64,000 nt of DNA from Flavobacterium pisciphilum (lineage in GTDB: Bacteria; Bacteroidota; Bacteroidia; Flavobacteriales; Flavobacteriaceae): contig NZ_JAJJMO010000001.1 in NCBI RefSeq assembly GCF_020905345.1, positions 4,030,001 to 4,094,000 of the forward strand, given 5' to 3'. Below are positions 8,716 to 18,016 of the stretch, piece by piece (position 1 is the stretch's first letter; each line of letters opens with the position of its first letter). The translations under genes were made by a program, and so were the position numbers. Below the pieces are notes generated by a model. It was not told where the DNA came from and searched no databases. It was given only the letters and a program-made list of their open reading frames with translations.

Positions 8716-10692
8716 TTAAAATAATGTTTCGTCAACTATATTAGGGATGGTTACTTTCAATAAAGGTTGCGTGTCCATGGCTCTTTTTATTGCAAAAATA
8801 GCTTCATCATTACGTGCCCAACTTCTTCTTGAAATCCCGTTGTTGACGTCCCAAAAAAGCATTGACGCTAAGCGTCTTGACGCTTCTTTAGATCCATCAA
8901 GAATCATACCAAAACCACCGTTTATAACCTCGCCCCAGCCTACACCGCCGCCATTATGAATCGAAACCCACGTAGCGCCTCTAAAACTGTCACCAATAAC
9001 ATTTTGTATTGCCATATCAGCTGTGTATCTTGAACCATCATAAATGTTAGATGTTTCTCTATATGGAGAATCTGTTCCAGAAACATCATGATGATCACGT
9101 CCTAAAACCACAGCTCCAATTTCGCCTTTTGCAATAGCTTGGTTAAAAGCTTCAGCAATTTTTATACGACCTTCTGCATCAGCGTATAAAATACGTGCTT
9201 GTGATCCTACAACCAATTTGTTTTCTTGAGCCCCTTTTATCCATTTGATGTTATCCTGCATTTGTTGCTGAATTTCATCTGGTGCTGTTTTTGCCATTTC
9301 TTCTAAAACTTGTGAAGCGATGTTATCTGTTTTTTGTAAATCCTCAGGTTTTCCAGAGGTACAAACCCATCTAAAAGGACCAAATCCATAGTCGAAACAC
9401 ATAGGTCCCATAATGTCTTGAACATAACTAGGGTATTTAAAATCGATATTGTTTTCGGCCATTACCTGTGCTCCAGCACGAGAAGCTTCTAGTAGGAAAG
9501 CGTTTCCGTAATCAAAGAAATAAGTTCCTTTGGCGGTGTGTTTGTTTATTGCATCTGCATGTCGGCGTAGTGTTTCCTGTACTTTCTCTTTAAATAAATC
9601 AGGATTATTTGCCATCATTTCATTGGCAGCCTCAAAGGTAATGCCAACTGGATAATAGCCACCAGCCCAAGGGTTGTGTAATGAAGTTTGATCTGATCCT
9701 AAATCAATTTTGATGTTTTCTTGGTCAAATTTTTCCCAAACATCAACCACGTTTCCTAAATATGCGATAGATACTACTTCTTTATTGGCTTTGGCCAAAG
9801 CAACTCTTTTTACCAATTCGTCAAGATCTTCTACAATCTCATTGATCCAACCTTGTTCATGGCGAATTTTAGTGATTTTTGGGTTTACTTCGGCACAAAC
9901 AGTGATACAACCAGCAATGTTTCCTGCTTTGGGTTGTGCACCACTCATTCCACCCAATCCAGAAGTTACAAATAAGTTTCCTTCAGGATTTAGTTTTATT
10001 TTTCTAAAACCATTTAATACTGTAATTGTTGTTCCATGCACAATTCCTTGTGGTCCTATGTACATATAACTTCCAGCAGTCATTTGTCCATATTGAGAAA
10101 CTCCAAGCGCATTCATTTTTTCCCAATCATCCGGTTTTGAATAATTTGGAATGACCATTCCGTTAGTTACAACTACGCGTGGTGCCTCTGCATGCGAAGG
10201 GAAAAGTCCCATTGGGTGACCAGAATACATGGTAAGCGTTTGCTCATTTGTCATTTCCGACAAATATTGCATAGTAAGTAGGTACTGTGCCCAGTTTTGA
10301 AAAACAGCACCATTACCACCATAAGTAATTAATTCATGTGGATGTTGAGCAACTGCATAATCCAAGTTATTCTGAATCATTAGCATGATTGCTTTTGCTT
10401 GCTCTGATTTTCCAGGATATTCACTAATTGGTCTAGCATACATTCTGTAGTCTGGACGAAAACGGTACATATAAATACGTCCGTATTGTTCTAGCTCTTC
10501 TGAAAATTCAGTGATTAATTCCGCATGATGTTGCGGTTCAAAATAACGTAATGCGTTTTTTAATGCTAATTTTTTTTCTTCAGCAGAAAGAATTGCTTTT
10601 CGCTTTGGTGCGTGGTTTATAGCTAAATCGTATGCTTTTTTGGGAGGTAATATAGATGGGATTCCTTGTTGAATTTGTTCTTGGAAAGTCAT
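8716..10692 (-). CDS. hutU: Urocanate hydratase, long form
   Basis: Converts urocanate to imidazolonepropionate in histidine degradation, using tightly bound NAD. The 658 residues are longer than the roughly 550-560 of classical bacterial HutU and resemble the larger form also seen in eukaryotes. Family motifs include LITYGGNGAVFQNWAQYL, TMYSGHPMGLFPSH, the TAGSYMYIGPQGIVHGTT loop, FGPFRWVCTSG and NGGGVGWGEVINGG near the C terminus. The other hut genes (hutH, hutI, hutG) are not in the window. The 5' region carries an unusual palindrome and repeats described separately. Confidence 0.95.
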   Translation of the reverse strand: MTFQEQIQQGIPSILPPKKAYDLAINHAPKRKAILSAEEKKLALKNALRYFEPQHHAELITEFSEELEQYGRIYMYRFRPDYRMYARPISEYPGKSEQAKAIMLMIQNNLDYAVAQHPHELITYGGNGAVFQNWAQYLLTMQYLSEMTNEQTLTMYSGHPMGLFPSHAEAPRVVVTNGMVIPNYSKPDDWEKMNALGVSQYGQMTAGSYMYIGPQGIVHGTTITVLNGFRKIKLNPEGNLFVTSGLGGMSGAQPKAGNIAGCITVCAEVNPKITKIRHEQGWINEIVEDLDELVKRVALAKANKEVVSIAYLGNVVDVWEKFDQENIKIDLGSDQTSLHNPWAGGYYPVGITFEAANEMMANNPDLFKEKVQETLRRHADAINKHTAKGTYFFDYGNAFLLEASRAGAQVMAENNIDFKYPSYVQDIMGPMCFDYGFGPFRWVCTSGKPEDLQKTDNIASQVLEEMAKTAPDEIQQQMQDNIKWIKGAQENKLVVGSQARILYADAEGRIKIAEAFNQAIAKGEIGAVVLGRDHHDVSGTDSPYRETSNIYDGSRYTADMAIQNVIGDSFRGATWVSIHNGGGVGWGEVINGGFGMILDGSKEASRRLASMLFWDVNNGISRRSWARNDEAIFAIKRAMDTQPLLKVTIPNIVDETLF

Positions 10693-10740
10693 TGTTTTTT
10701 AATTTTTTATATTGTTGGACTTTTAGATTATAGGTTTTCT

Positions 10741-10766
10741 AGATGTTTCGAATATCCGAAGCATCT
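10741..10766. promoter_or_regulatory. 26-bp palindrome upstream of hutU
   Basis: Inverted repeat with arms AGATGTTTCG and CGAAGCATCT around AATATC. It is perfect except for two symmetric mismatch positions. It is centred about 60 bases before the hutU start and contains the motif CGAATATCCGA that recurs at 10825-10835. It could be an operator for a dimeric regulator or an RNA hairpin in the hutU leader; nothing in the sequence decides which. Confidence 0.55.
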
Positions 10767-10814
10767 ACAAAAAGCGCATAATCATTTTCAATTAACACAT
10801 TTTCTACTTAATAG

Positions 10815-10889
10815 CTAGGGATACCGAATATCCGACCTGTGATAGGATTTGTGGATGGTAATCCTAAATTTTCGCAAGAGAATATCCAT
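10815..10889. repeat. Repeated GAATATCC motifs and inverted repeat upstream of hutU
   Basis: GAATATCC occurs at 10826-10833 and 10880-10887 in addition to the palindrome at 10750-10757. The first two copies share 11 identical bases, CGAATATCCGA. Between them lies a 7-bp inverted repeat (TAGGATT at 10843-10849, AATCCTA at 10860-10866). Minus-strand 10889-10815 also encodes a possible 24-residue peptide with two His codons; it is not convincing as a leader peptide. No gene is seen in the rest of 10693-11027. Confidence 0.5.
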
Positions 10890-11027
10890 AGTGGTTGTTT
10901 TATTTAAAGATTAAAAAGTGCCTTTCGGCAAAATTAAAATGTTAAAATATTTCCTACATTTTATCGTTTTAAGGATTCGGAAATTTAAAGATTTAAAAAC
11001 TTGTTTCAAAATAATTTCCAAATTAGT

Positions 11028-11204
11028 TTATTTTCTAATTTGCCCCGTTTTTTTATCATATCCATACGGACAATGGCGACAGCCGCTTTTGCAACAATAG
11101 CCTCTTTTTAAATGATGTTTTTCGGTAAAACATTTATATCCTTCAGGGGTATAATAAAAATCTTCGCCTTCGATTAATTTATTTTCCTTATTTTGTTCAT
11201 TCAT
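11028..11204 (-). CDS. Small Cys-rich DUF5522 protein (58 aa)
   Basis: 58 residues beginning MNEQNKENKLIEGEDFYYTP and ending KKTGQIRK. The core RGYCCKSGCRHCPYGYDK carries four closely spaced Cys (a CC pair, then CxxxC and CxxC spacing) and matches the DUF5522 family of small proteins found across Bacteroidota. The Cys cluster suggests metal or Fe-S binding, but this is not established. An antisense plus-strand frame over it is a shadow. It is convergent with nothing and lies between the hutU leader and the plus-strand genes that follow. Confidence 0.85.
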   Translation of the reverse strand: MNEQNKENKLIEGEDFYYTPEGYKCFTEKHHLKRGYCCKSGCRHCPYGYDKKTGQIRK

Positions 11205-11320
11205 AATCCTGAATTTGGCAAAACGCTATTTTTATCTTTAATTTTAAGTAAATTCGGTTGATTATGTTTTTCTTTGTGTAGAAGTAATTTACTAGTACAA
11301 ATTTATAAATTTTACAGCAA

Positions 11321-11656
11321 ATGTTTTTGATTATTGCTAAATATTTAATTCCGAAAGGATATCGTGGCATGGCTGTGTTTCCATTTGTATTGGTGAAATA
11401 TGCTTCAGATAAAAAAAATAAGGTTTTTGTTAATCATGAAAAAATACATTTACGTCAGCAGTTAGAATTATTGGTAATACCTTTTTTTCTTTGGTATTTA
11501 ATTGAATATGTGGTACGTTTAGTTCAATATAAAAATGCTGATTTGGCCTATCATAATATTAGCTTTGAAAGAGAAGCCTATCGCAATGAAACCAATATGG
11601 ATTATTTAAGAAACAGACCTTTTTTTAAGTTTGTTCAATATTTAAATTACAAATAA
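11321..11656 (+). CDS. Small membrane protein with an HEKIH motif, unknown function
   Basis: 111 residues, conserved-looking but with no name I recognise. Order: hydrophobic N terminus (1-30, with IPKGYRGMAVFPFVLVK), then VNHEKIHLRQQLE at about 42-54, a membrane segment LLVIPFFLWYLIEYVV (about 55-70), and ISFEREAYRNE near residue 90. HEKIH fits the HExxH zinc-peptidase signature, and the later FEREAY supplies candidate Glu ligands. It starts a run of close plus-strand genes; the next begins 10 bases after its stop. Confidence 0.7.
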   Translation: MFLIIAKYLIPKGYRGMAVFPFVLVKYASDKKNKVFVNHEKIHLRQQLELLVIPFFLWYLIEYVVRLVQYKNADLAYHNISFEREAYRNETNMDYLRNRPFFKFVQYLNYK

Positions 11657-11665
11657 AATAAAATT

Positions 11666-12562
11666 TTGAATCAAAATATACATACCGTATTCCCTAATAA
11701 TATTACACTTACAATCAAAAGAGAAGATTTGATTCATCCTTTTATTTCTGGAAATAAGTATCGAAAATTAAAATACAATTTGCTTCAGGCGAAAGCCGAA
11801 AATCAAGAAACACTACTCACTTTTGGAGGGGCTTTTTCTAATCATATTGCTGCTGTGGCTTATGCAGGAAAGGAAAGTGGATTTAAAACCATTGGAATTA
11901 TCCGTGGAGAGGAACTTATTGATAAGATAGATGGAAATCCAACTTTAAAGTTTGCTCAGGAAAACGGAATGCAATTTGAATTTGTTACTCGAGAAGATTA
12001 CCGACTTAAAAGTGAAATTGAGTTTCAGGATCATCTAAAAAATAAATTTGGATCATTTTATCTGGTCCCCGAAGGAGGAACAAATGAGTTAGCTGTTCGA
12101 GGTTGTGAGGAGATTTTAACTCCCGAAGATGCCGAGTTTAATTATGTATGTTGTGCAGTAGGAACAGGTGGAACTATTTCGGGAATTAGCAATAGTGCGT
12201 TACCAAATCAAAAAGTTTTAGGGTTTCCAGCGTTAAAAGGGGATTTTTTAAAAGATGAAATTCGTATTTTTGCAAAGAATCAAAATTGGGAACTGATTAC
12301 TGACTACCATTTTGATGGCTATGGCAAAGTGAATTCTGAGCTAATAGTCTTTATTAATCAGTTTTTTGATGAAAATCATATTCCTTTGGACCCAATTTAT
12401 ACAGGAAAGATGGTTTTTGGCGTTATAGATTTAATTAAAAAGAATTATTTCCCTGCCAATTCTAAAATTTTGTTGATTCATACAGGAGGATTACAAGGAA
12501 TACAAGGAATGAATATGAAGCTGATGAATAAAAACTTACCAATAATTAAAAGCAATGTTTAA
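11666..12562 (+). CDS. 1-aminocyclopropane-1-carboxylate deaminase / D-cysteine desulfhydrase family PLP enzyme
   Basis: 298-residue fold-II PLP enzyme. The PLP lysine is in HPFISGNKYRKLKYN (about residues 25-39). TFGGAFSNHIAAVAYAG is the family phosphate/substrate loop, and VCCAVGTGGTISG binds the cofactor phosphate. Both D-cysteine desulfhydrases and ACC deaminases look like this, so the substrate is open. The start is TTG at 11666; a stop lies shortly upstream in frame and no ATG precedes the conserved region. It overlaps the next gene by 8 bases, supporting co-transcription. Confidence 0.85.
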   Translation: MNQNIHTVFPNNITLTIKREDLIHPFISGNKYRKLKYNLLQAKAENQETLLTFGGAFSNHIAAVAYAGKESGFKTIGIIRGEELIDKIDGNPTLKFAQENGMQFEFVTREDYRLKSEIEFQDHLKNKFGSFYLVPEGGTNELAVRGCEEILTPEDAEFNYVCCAVGTGGTISGISNSALPNQKVLGFPALKGDFLKDEIRIFAKNQNWELITDYHFDGYGKVNSELIVFINQFFDENHIPLDPIYTGKMVFGVIDLIKKNYFPANSKILLIHTGGLQGIQGMNMKLMNKNLPIIKSNV

Positions 12563-13433
12563 AAAGACACTCTTACTCTTATTAACGATAACTCTAATAG
12601 GTTGTAACGCAAGCAAACCTGCTATTGCAACAACCAAAAAGGCGGATATTAACCGAAAACAAAGAGTTGCGATTCAAACTAAGAAAAAACCAACTTATAC
12701 TAAGCCTTCAACAAATACTAGAACGGAAGTTATCGAGTCAACTTCAAAAACGGTTGTTACTAATAACTTAATTAGTGATTACGTTTCTCAGTATAAGGAT
12801 ATCGCAATGGGGAATATGAAAAACTACGGGATCCCTGCAAGTATTATTTTGGCACAAGGAATTTTAGAATCTGGGGCGGGAAGAGGCGATTTAGCGCTTT
12901 CATCAAATAACCATTTTGGGATAAAATGCCATAAGGATTGGGTTGGCGAGAGTGTTCGTCATGATGATGATTCGTTACAGGAATGTTTTAGAAAATACAA
13001 AGATCCATCAGAATCATTTCGCGATCACGCTTTATTTCTAACTGGAAAAAAACGATACGCCGAATTATTTACTTATGAAAAAGGAGATTATAAAGCTTGG
13101 GCAAAAGGTTTAAGAGCTGCGGGATATGCCACGGATCCGAGATACCCTGAGAAATTAATTAGCTATATTGAGCGTTACGAATTACATCAATATGATAATC
13201 TAGCTATGGGTAAAGGGTATGTAGCAGTAGAAAAAACAACTACAGTTGTCGTTCCAAAGAGTCCTAATACAACAAATAATAATACAGATAATCTTGCTTC
13301 TTACGAAGTCCAGAAAGGAGATACATTGTATTCTATTTCAAAAAAATTCAACGTACTTGTTGATGACTTAAAGCAAAAAAATAATCTTGTCGATAATACC
13401 CTTTCTATCGGACAGCGGTTAATTGTAAAATAA
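12555..13433 (+). CDS. Glucosaminidase-LysM lipoprotein (peptidoglycan hydrolase)
   Basis: 292 residues. Lipoprotein signal ends LLTITLIGC (Cys17). A Thr/Lys-rich linker is followed by a glucosaminidase domain (GH73-like, about residues 75-215) with IILAQGILESGAGRGDLA, where the Glu is the expected catalytic acid, then NNHFGIKCHKDW and a conserved YKDPSESFRDHALFL. A single LysM domain lies at about 248-291 (YEVQKGDTLYSISKKFNV). It probably cleaves N-acetylglucosaminyl bonds in peptidoglycan. It overlaps the upstream gene by 8 bases. Confidence 0.9.
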   Translation: MFKKTLLLLLTITLIGCNASKPAIATTKKADINRKQRVAIQTKKKPTYTKPSTNTRTEVIESTSKTVVTNNLISDYVSQYKDIAMGNMKNYGIPASIILAQGILESGAGRGDLALSSNNHFGIKCHKDWVGESVRHDDDSLQECFRKYKDPSESFRDHALFLTGKKRYAELFTYEKGDYKAWAKGLRAAGYATDPRYPEKLISYIERYELHQYDNLAMGKGYVAVEKTTTVVVPKSPNTTNNNTDNLASYEVQKGDTLYSISKKFNVLVDDLKQKNNLVDNTLSIGQRLIVK

Positions 13434-13472
13434 AATTCCAAATAAAGATAAAAGTCAAAAGATAAAATTAAA

Positions 13473-14759
13473 ATGATATATCAAAGAAGCAGTCAGCTTT
13501 TTGCTGAAGCAGAAAAAGTAATTCCGGGTGGTGTAAATTCACCTGTAAGAGCATTTAAAGCAGTAGGAGGAACTCCAATTTTTGTAAAAAGCGCCAAAGG
13601 AGCTTATTTATTTGACGAAGATGGAAACAAATTGATTGATTATATCAATTCATGGGGGCCAATGGTTTTAGGTCATGCTTATACTCCAGTTGTTGATGCT
13701 GTAATTGAGAAAGCTAAACTAGGGACATCTTTTGGAATGCCTACAGAATTGGAAACACAAATTGCTGCTTTGGCAGTTTCGATGGTTCCAAATATCGATA
13801 AAATTCGTTTTGTAAATTCAGGAACTGAGGCTTGCATGAGCGCAATACGTTTGGCAAGAGGATTTACTAAGAGAGATAAAATTATAAAATTTGCAGGTTG
13901 TTACCACGGTCATTCAGATTCATTTTTGATTCAGGCGGGTAGTGGAGCTGTTACTTTTGGAAGTCCAAATAGCCCTGGAGTTACAGAAGGAACTGCAAAA
14001 GATACTTTGCTAGCTAAATACAATGATTTAGAAAATGTAGCTACTTTAATTGCAGCTAATAAAGAAGAAATTGCAGCAATTATCATTGAGCCTGTAGCAG
14101 GTAATATGGGATGTATTCCACCAAATAAAGGATTTTTGGAAGGCTTACGTCAATTGTGTACAGAAAACGGAATATTATTAATTTTTGATGAGGTCATGAC
14201 TGGTTTTAGACTAGCTCGTGGTGGAGTTCAAGAATTATTTAATATTAAAGCTGATATTGTAACTTTTGGAAAAGTAATTGGTGGTGGTTTGCCTGTAGGG
14301 GCATTTGCTGCTCGTGCAGAAATCATGAATTACCTAGCTCCAATAGGACCAGTTTATCAAGCGGGAACATTATCAGGTAATCCGTTGGCAATGGCAGCAG
14401 GATTAGCAATGTTACAAGCTTTGGATAATGATCGTGCTATTTTTACTCGTTTAGAGGAGAAAACGGCTTACCTAGAAGCAGGTATTTCTAAAGTTCTTAA
14501 AGCTAATAATGTAGTTTTTACAATCAATAGAGTTGGTTCTATGATTTCGGTACATTTTGATGCTGCTCCTGTAACTGATTTTAAAAGTGCTGCTAACGGT
14601 GATAACGAAACGTTTAAAAAGTTCTTCCACGGATTATTGCAAGAAGGAGTTTACATTGCCCCTTCAGCATACGAAACGTGGTTTATTACAGATGCATTAA
14701 CATACGAAGATTTAGATTTTACAATTCAAGCAATTGATAAAGTTTCTAAAACTTTCTAG
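13473..14759 (+). CDS. hemL: Glutamate-1-semialdehyde 2,1-aminomutase
   Basis: PLP-dependent aminomutase that makes 5-aminolevulinate, the committed precursor for haem, from glutamate-1-semialdehyde (C5 pathway). 428 residues, the usual length. PLP lysine Lys267 is in [13 protein letters not shown]. Other family motifs are [11 protein letters not shown] at the N terminus, [26 protein letters not shown] and FDEVMTGFR. It follows the glucosaminidase gene by 40 bases and ends at a hairpin terminator. Confidence 0.96.
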   Translation: MIYQRSSQLFAEAEKVIPGGVNSPVRAFKAVGGTPIFVKSAKGAYLFDEDGNKLIDYINSWGPMVLGHAYTPVVDAVIEKAKLGTSFGMPTELETQIAALAVSMVPNIDKIRFVNSGTEACMSAIRLARGFTKRDKIIKFAGCYHGHSDSFLIQAGSGAVTFGSPNSPGVTEGTAKDTLLAKYNDLENVATLIAANKEEIAAIIIEPVAGNMGCIPPNKGFLEGLRQLCTENGILLIFDEVMTGFRLARGGVQELFNIKADIVTFGKVIGGGLPVGAFAARAEIMNYLAPIGPVYQAGTLSGNPLAMAAGLAMLQALDNDRAIFTRLEEKTAYLEAGISKVLKANNVVFTINRVGSMISVHFDAAPVTDFKSAANGDNETFKKFFHGLLQEGVYIAPSAYETWFITDALTYEDLDFTIQAIDKVSKTF

Positions 14760-14789
14760 TTTTAAAATCTTAGAATAAATAAAGTATTT

Positions 14790-14828
14790 AAGGTTTAGCT
14801 TTTTAATTAAAGTTAAACCTTTTTTTAT
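14790..14828 (+). terminator. Intrinsic terminator after hemL
   Basis: AGGTTTAGCTTT (14791-14802) pairs with AAAGTTAAACCT (14809-14820) with one mismatch, followed by TTTTTTATTTT. Confidence 0.8.
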
Positions 14829-14936
14829 TTTTGATTCTTTAGTTGTTAATGAAAAGTTAAACAAAAAGGAGTCGCTTATAAAATTCGAATCAAAAGTTAT
14901 TTTTGTTTGCTAAATAACCATTAAACCAATACTTAA

Positions 14937-17411
14937 GTGAAGAAAATTTTAATTCTTACTATAATAGCTACTTTAGGGCTATTATCTACAAATCTATTTG
15001 CACAATCTAAAAAGAAGAAATCCAAAAAAGAAGAAACTACTGTTGCTGTTCCTGATAAAAAACCAGAGTCATCAATTAAAGAATATGGTAAGGTAATTAC
15101 AAAGGAGGCTGTTTCTGATGAAGGGCTTTTTACGGTACACAAAGTAGATAAAAAATACTATTTTGAGATTCCGAATAAATATTTAAATAAGGACATGCTT
15201 TTGGTAAGTAGATTATCAAAGTTACCTTCTAATTTAGGTGGAGGATATGTAAATGCTGGTTCAGAAACTAATGAGCAATTAATAGTTTGGGAGCGCTTTC
15301 AAGACAAGATTCTTATTAAATCAAAATCATATAATGCGGTTGCAAACGATACGTTGCCTATAAGTATTTCTGTTAAATCAAATAATTACGAGCCTACATT
15401 ATTTGCTTTTGATATTGTAGCTTTTAGTAAAGATTCTGCTAATACTGTTATTGATGTTACTAAGTTTTACAGTACTGATGTAAAAGCAATTAGTGGGCTT
15501 TCTGCAGAAATGCGAGAAGTATATAAAGTAAAAGGACTAGATGAATCTAGAAGCTTTATTAACGGAATGAAAAGTTTTCCGATGAATATTGAGGTTATTC
15601 AGGATATGACTTACAATGCTTCTAAGCCAACAATGTTACAAGAAAGTGAAACGATAAGCATTCAAATGAATCAATCGATGATTTTATTGCCAGAAGTGCC
15701 AATGAAACCAAGATTAGCAGATCCAAGAGTAGGATGGTTTACTGTGAGTCAATACGATTATGGAAGTAATGAGTTAAAATCGGATCTTAAAACCTACATC
15801 CGTCGTTGGAGATTAGAGCCTAAAGATCCAGAGGCGTATGCAAAAGGAGAATTGGTAGAGCCAATAAAGCCAATAGTATATTATTTAGATCCTGCAACTC
15901 CTGTAAAATTGAAAAAATATATTAAGCTAGGAATTGAAGAATGGCAGAAAGTATTTGAAACTGCTGGGTTTAAAAATGCGATTATTGCAAAAGACGCTCC
16001 AACAAAGGAAGAAGACCCTGATTTTAGTCCTGAAGATATTCGCTACTCAGTGATACGTTATGTTGCTAGTACAACTAGAAATGCTATGGGACCAAGTGTT
16101 TCAGACCCTAGAACTGGAGAGATTATAGAAAGTGATGTAATCTGGTATCACAATCATTTGCGTTCTTATAGAAATAGATATTTGTTAGAAACTGGTGCAG
16201 CAAATCCATCGGCTAGAACTTTGAAAACAAGTGATGAAGAAATGGGGGAGATGATGCGTATGGTTATTGCTCATGAAGTGGGGCATGCACTAGGTTTTCC
16301 TCATAATATGGGAGCAAGTTGTGCCTTTGATACCGAAAGTTATAGAAACGGCGATTTTACACAACAAAGCGGAATTGCAGCGAGTATAATGGATTATGCA
16401 CGTTTCAATTATATTGCACAGCCTGGAGATAAAAATATCCGTTTTATTCGCAAAATGGGGGCTTATGATCATTATGCTTTAAATTGGGGATATAGAGTTA
16501 TTCCTAACGTAAAATCTGCAGAAGATGAATTACCAACATTAGACAAATGGATTCTTGAAAAAGCTGGAAATCCAATCTATAAATTTGGAAAGCAGAGCAG
16601 TACTTTTGATCCATCGTCGCAAACTGAAGATATTGGAAATAATTCGATGAAAGCAGGTACATACGGGCTTAAAAACTTAGAATATGTAGCAAATCATTTG
16701 AGTGAATGGACAAGTACTATTTCTAATAATTATGATGATTTAGACGAATTGTATAAAGAATTATTAGATGTATGGAGTAGGTATGTAGGTCATGTTGTGA
16801 CTAACGTAGGTGGTGTTTATGAAAATCTTAAAAACCCAAATCAAGCAGGAAATGTTTACGAAGTGGTTCCAAAAGCAAAACAAATAGAGGCAATGAATTG
16901 GCTTCAGACAAATGCTTTTGCTTCGCCTACATGGATTGTGAATTTGAATACTTTAAAAAATACAAATTATTCAGGCTATACAGAGCGATTTAGAAGTTTA
17001 CAAGTTAGACATTTAAATAGTTTATTAAGTTTTGGACGTGTTGGTAGATTAATGGATGCCGAAATAATTGGTACAGATACGTATAAAGCATTAGATTTTT
17101 TGAAGGATATCAGAAAAGGAATTTGGAAAGAAGCTAGTGCCTCAACTAATGTAACCATATACAGAAGAAATTTACAGCGTGCTTATATTGATAGAATGGC
17201 TTATTTAATGACTGAGGAGATTAAACCATCAGATAGAGCAACGGAGTATTATAATGTAGCTCAGTCAGACATTAGAGCTTTAGTTAGAGGAGAATTAAAT
17301 ACATTGAAAAAAACACTCTCAGCAGCAAAAGCGATGGCTGTAAATACAGAAACAAAATATCATTATGAAGATTGTATTAAAAGAATTGATTTAGTTCTTA
17401 ATCCAAAATAA
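14937..17411 (+). CDS. Secreted zinc-dependent metalloprotease (DUF5117/DUF5118 type)
   Basis: 824 residues with signal peptide (MKKILILTIIATLGLLSTNLFAQ) followed by a Lys-rich stretch. The catalytic region has HEVGHALGFPHN starting at His446, the extended zincin motif HExxHxxGxxHN; SIMDYARFNYIAQPGD about 40 residues later resembles a Met-turn. The N-terminal half contains YFEIPNKYLNKDMLLVSRL and VGWFTVSQYDYG, as in the DUF5118/DUF5117 arrangement common in Bacteroidota. The C-terminal half is helical. The start is GTG at 14937; TATTTTTG at 14898-14905 is a possible -7 element. Confidence 0.88.
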   Translation: MKKILILTIIATLGLLSTNLFAQSKKKKSKKEETTVAVPDKKPESSIKEYGKVITKEAVSDEGLFTVHKVDKKYYFEIPNKYLNKDMLLVSRLSKLPSNLGGGYVNAGSETNEQLIVWERFQDKILIKSKSYNAVANDTLPISISVKSNNYEPTLFAFDIVAFSKDSANTVIDVTKFYSTDVKAISGLSAEMREVYKVKGLDESRSFINGMKSFPMNIEVIQDMTYNASKPTMLQESETISIQMNQSMILLPEVPMKPRLADPRVGWFTVSQYDYGSNELKSDLKTYIRRWRLEPKDPEAYAKGELVEPIKPIVYYLDPATPVKLKKYIKLGIEEWQKVFETAGFKNAIIAKDAPTKEEDPDFSPEDIRYSVIRYVASTTRNAMGPSVSDPRTGEIIESDVIWYHNHLRSYRNRYLLETGAANPSARTLKTSDEEMGEMMRMVIAHEVGHALGFPHNMGASCAFDTESYRNGDFTQQSGIAASIMDYARFNYIAQPGDKNIRFIRKMGAYDHYALNWGYRVIPNVKSAEDELPTLDKWILEKAGNPIYKFGKQSSTFDPSSQTEDIGNNSMKAGTYGLKNLEYVANHLSEWTSTISNNYDDLDELYKELLDVWSRYVGHVVTNVGGVYENLKNPNQAGNVYEVVPKAKQIEAMNWLQTNAFASPTWIVNLNTLKNTNYSGYTERFRSLQVRHLNSLLSFGRVGRLMDAEIIGTDTYKALDFLKDIRKGIWKEASASTNVTIYRRNLQRAYIDRMAYLMTEEIKPSDRATEYYNVAQSDIRALVRGELNTLKKTLSAAKAMAVNTETKYHYEDCIKRIDLVLNPK

Positions 17412-17428
17412 TTAGATATCCAATAAAT

Positions 17429-17456
17429 AAAAAGAGGCCCTAGGGCCTCTTTTTAT
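17429..17456. terminator. Bidirectional terminator between convergent genes
   Basis: AAAAAGAGGCCC and GGGCCTCTTTTT form a perfect 12-bp stem with a two-base centre, with A and T tracts on both sides. It serves the metalloprotease gene (plus) and the Spy-like gene (minus). Confidence 0.9.
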
Positions 17457-17891
17457 TTATTGATTGTTTCTTCTCTCTTTCATTTTTTCTTTCATCTTCT
17501 CTTTGTTTTCCTCTCTCATTGCAGTCCATTTTTTGTATTGGTCAGCATTTAAGATTGATTTCATTTGAGTTTCATTTGCAGTTTTTTCGTCCATCATTTC
17601 TTTTTTAAGAGCTGCTTTCTCTTCTGCGGTTGGTTTTACATTACTGTCTTTTCTTGCTTTACGCATTTCCATTTGTTTTTGCCCTTTGGCACTTCTGTCA
17701 GCTAGTAATTTTCCAACTTGAGTTTGTTGGTTGGCATCTAGATTTAATTCGGTAGTTAGTTTTTTTAATTGTTTCTCATTTCGTTGTTCAGGAGTCAACC
17801 GTTCTCGTTGTTGTTTAACAGGTTGAGTAGCATCTTGAGCAAAGCTTACCATTCCAACGAACAATAAAGCAGCGATAAATAATTTTTTCAT
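17457..17891 (-). CDS. Spy/CpxP-like periplasmic protein (DUF4890-like)
   Basis: 144 residues: signal peptide MKKLFIAALLFVGMVSFAQ, then a highly charged, helical, Lys/Glu/Gln/Met-rich domain. LTPEQRNEKQLKKLTTELNL and ILNADQYKKWTAMREENKEK are the LTxxQ-like and related motifs of Spy/CpxP-type chaperone-like proteins, and the protein resembles the Bacteroidota DUF4890 family. The C-terminal KEKMKEKMKERRNNQ is a strongly basic/acidic tail. A role in envelope stress or metal response is family-based guesswork. It faces the metalloprotease convergently. Confidence 0.75.
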   Translation of the reverse strand: MKKLFIAALLFVGMVSFAQDATQPVKQQRERLTPEQRNEKQLKKLTTELNLDANQQTQVGKLLADRSAKGQKQMEMRKARKDSNVKPTAEEKAALKKEMMDEKTANETQMKSILNADQYKKWTAMREENKEKMKEKMKERRNNQ

Positions 17892-18016
17892 GATTTGTTT
17901 GTTTTAAAAGGTTATTGATGTTAGACATTTATAAAATAAATAGGTTTAATGCGGTTTTTTTAATTATAATTTATTTAACAGATGATAAAACAGATTTTGT
18001 TTCTTAAATTCGCACC

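Noticed and set aside
10815..10889. 24-codon minus-strand frame with two His codons as a hutU leader peptide
   Set aside because: Only two separated His codons, no following terminator/antiterminator pair, and a degradative gene is not expected to use histidine attenuation.
10918..11100. Plus-strand frame of 60 codons
   Set aside because: It is antisense to the DUF5522 gene, whose Cys-rich product matches a known family, and its own sequence shows no family features.
14880..14893. TTCGAATC resembling a tRNA T-loop
   Set aside because: No cloverleaf arms or CCA-end stem can be drawn around it.
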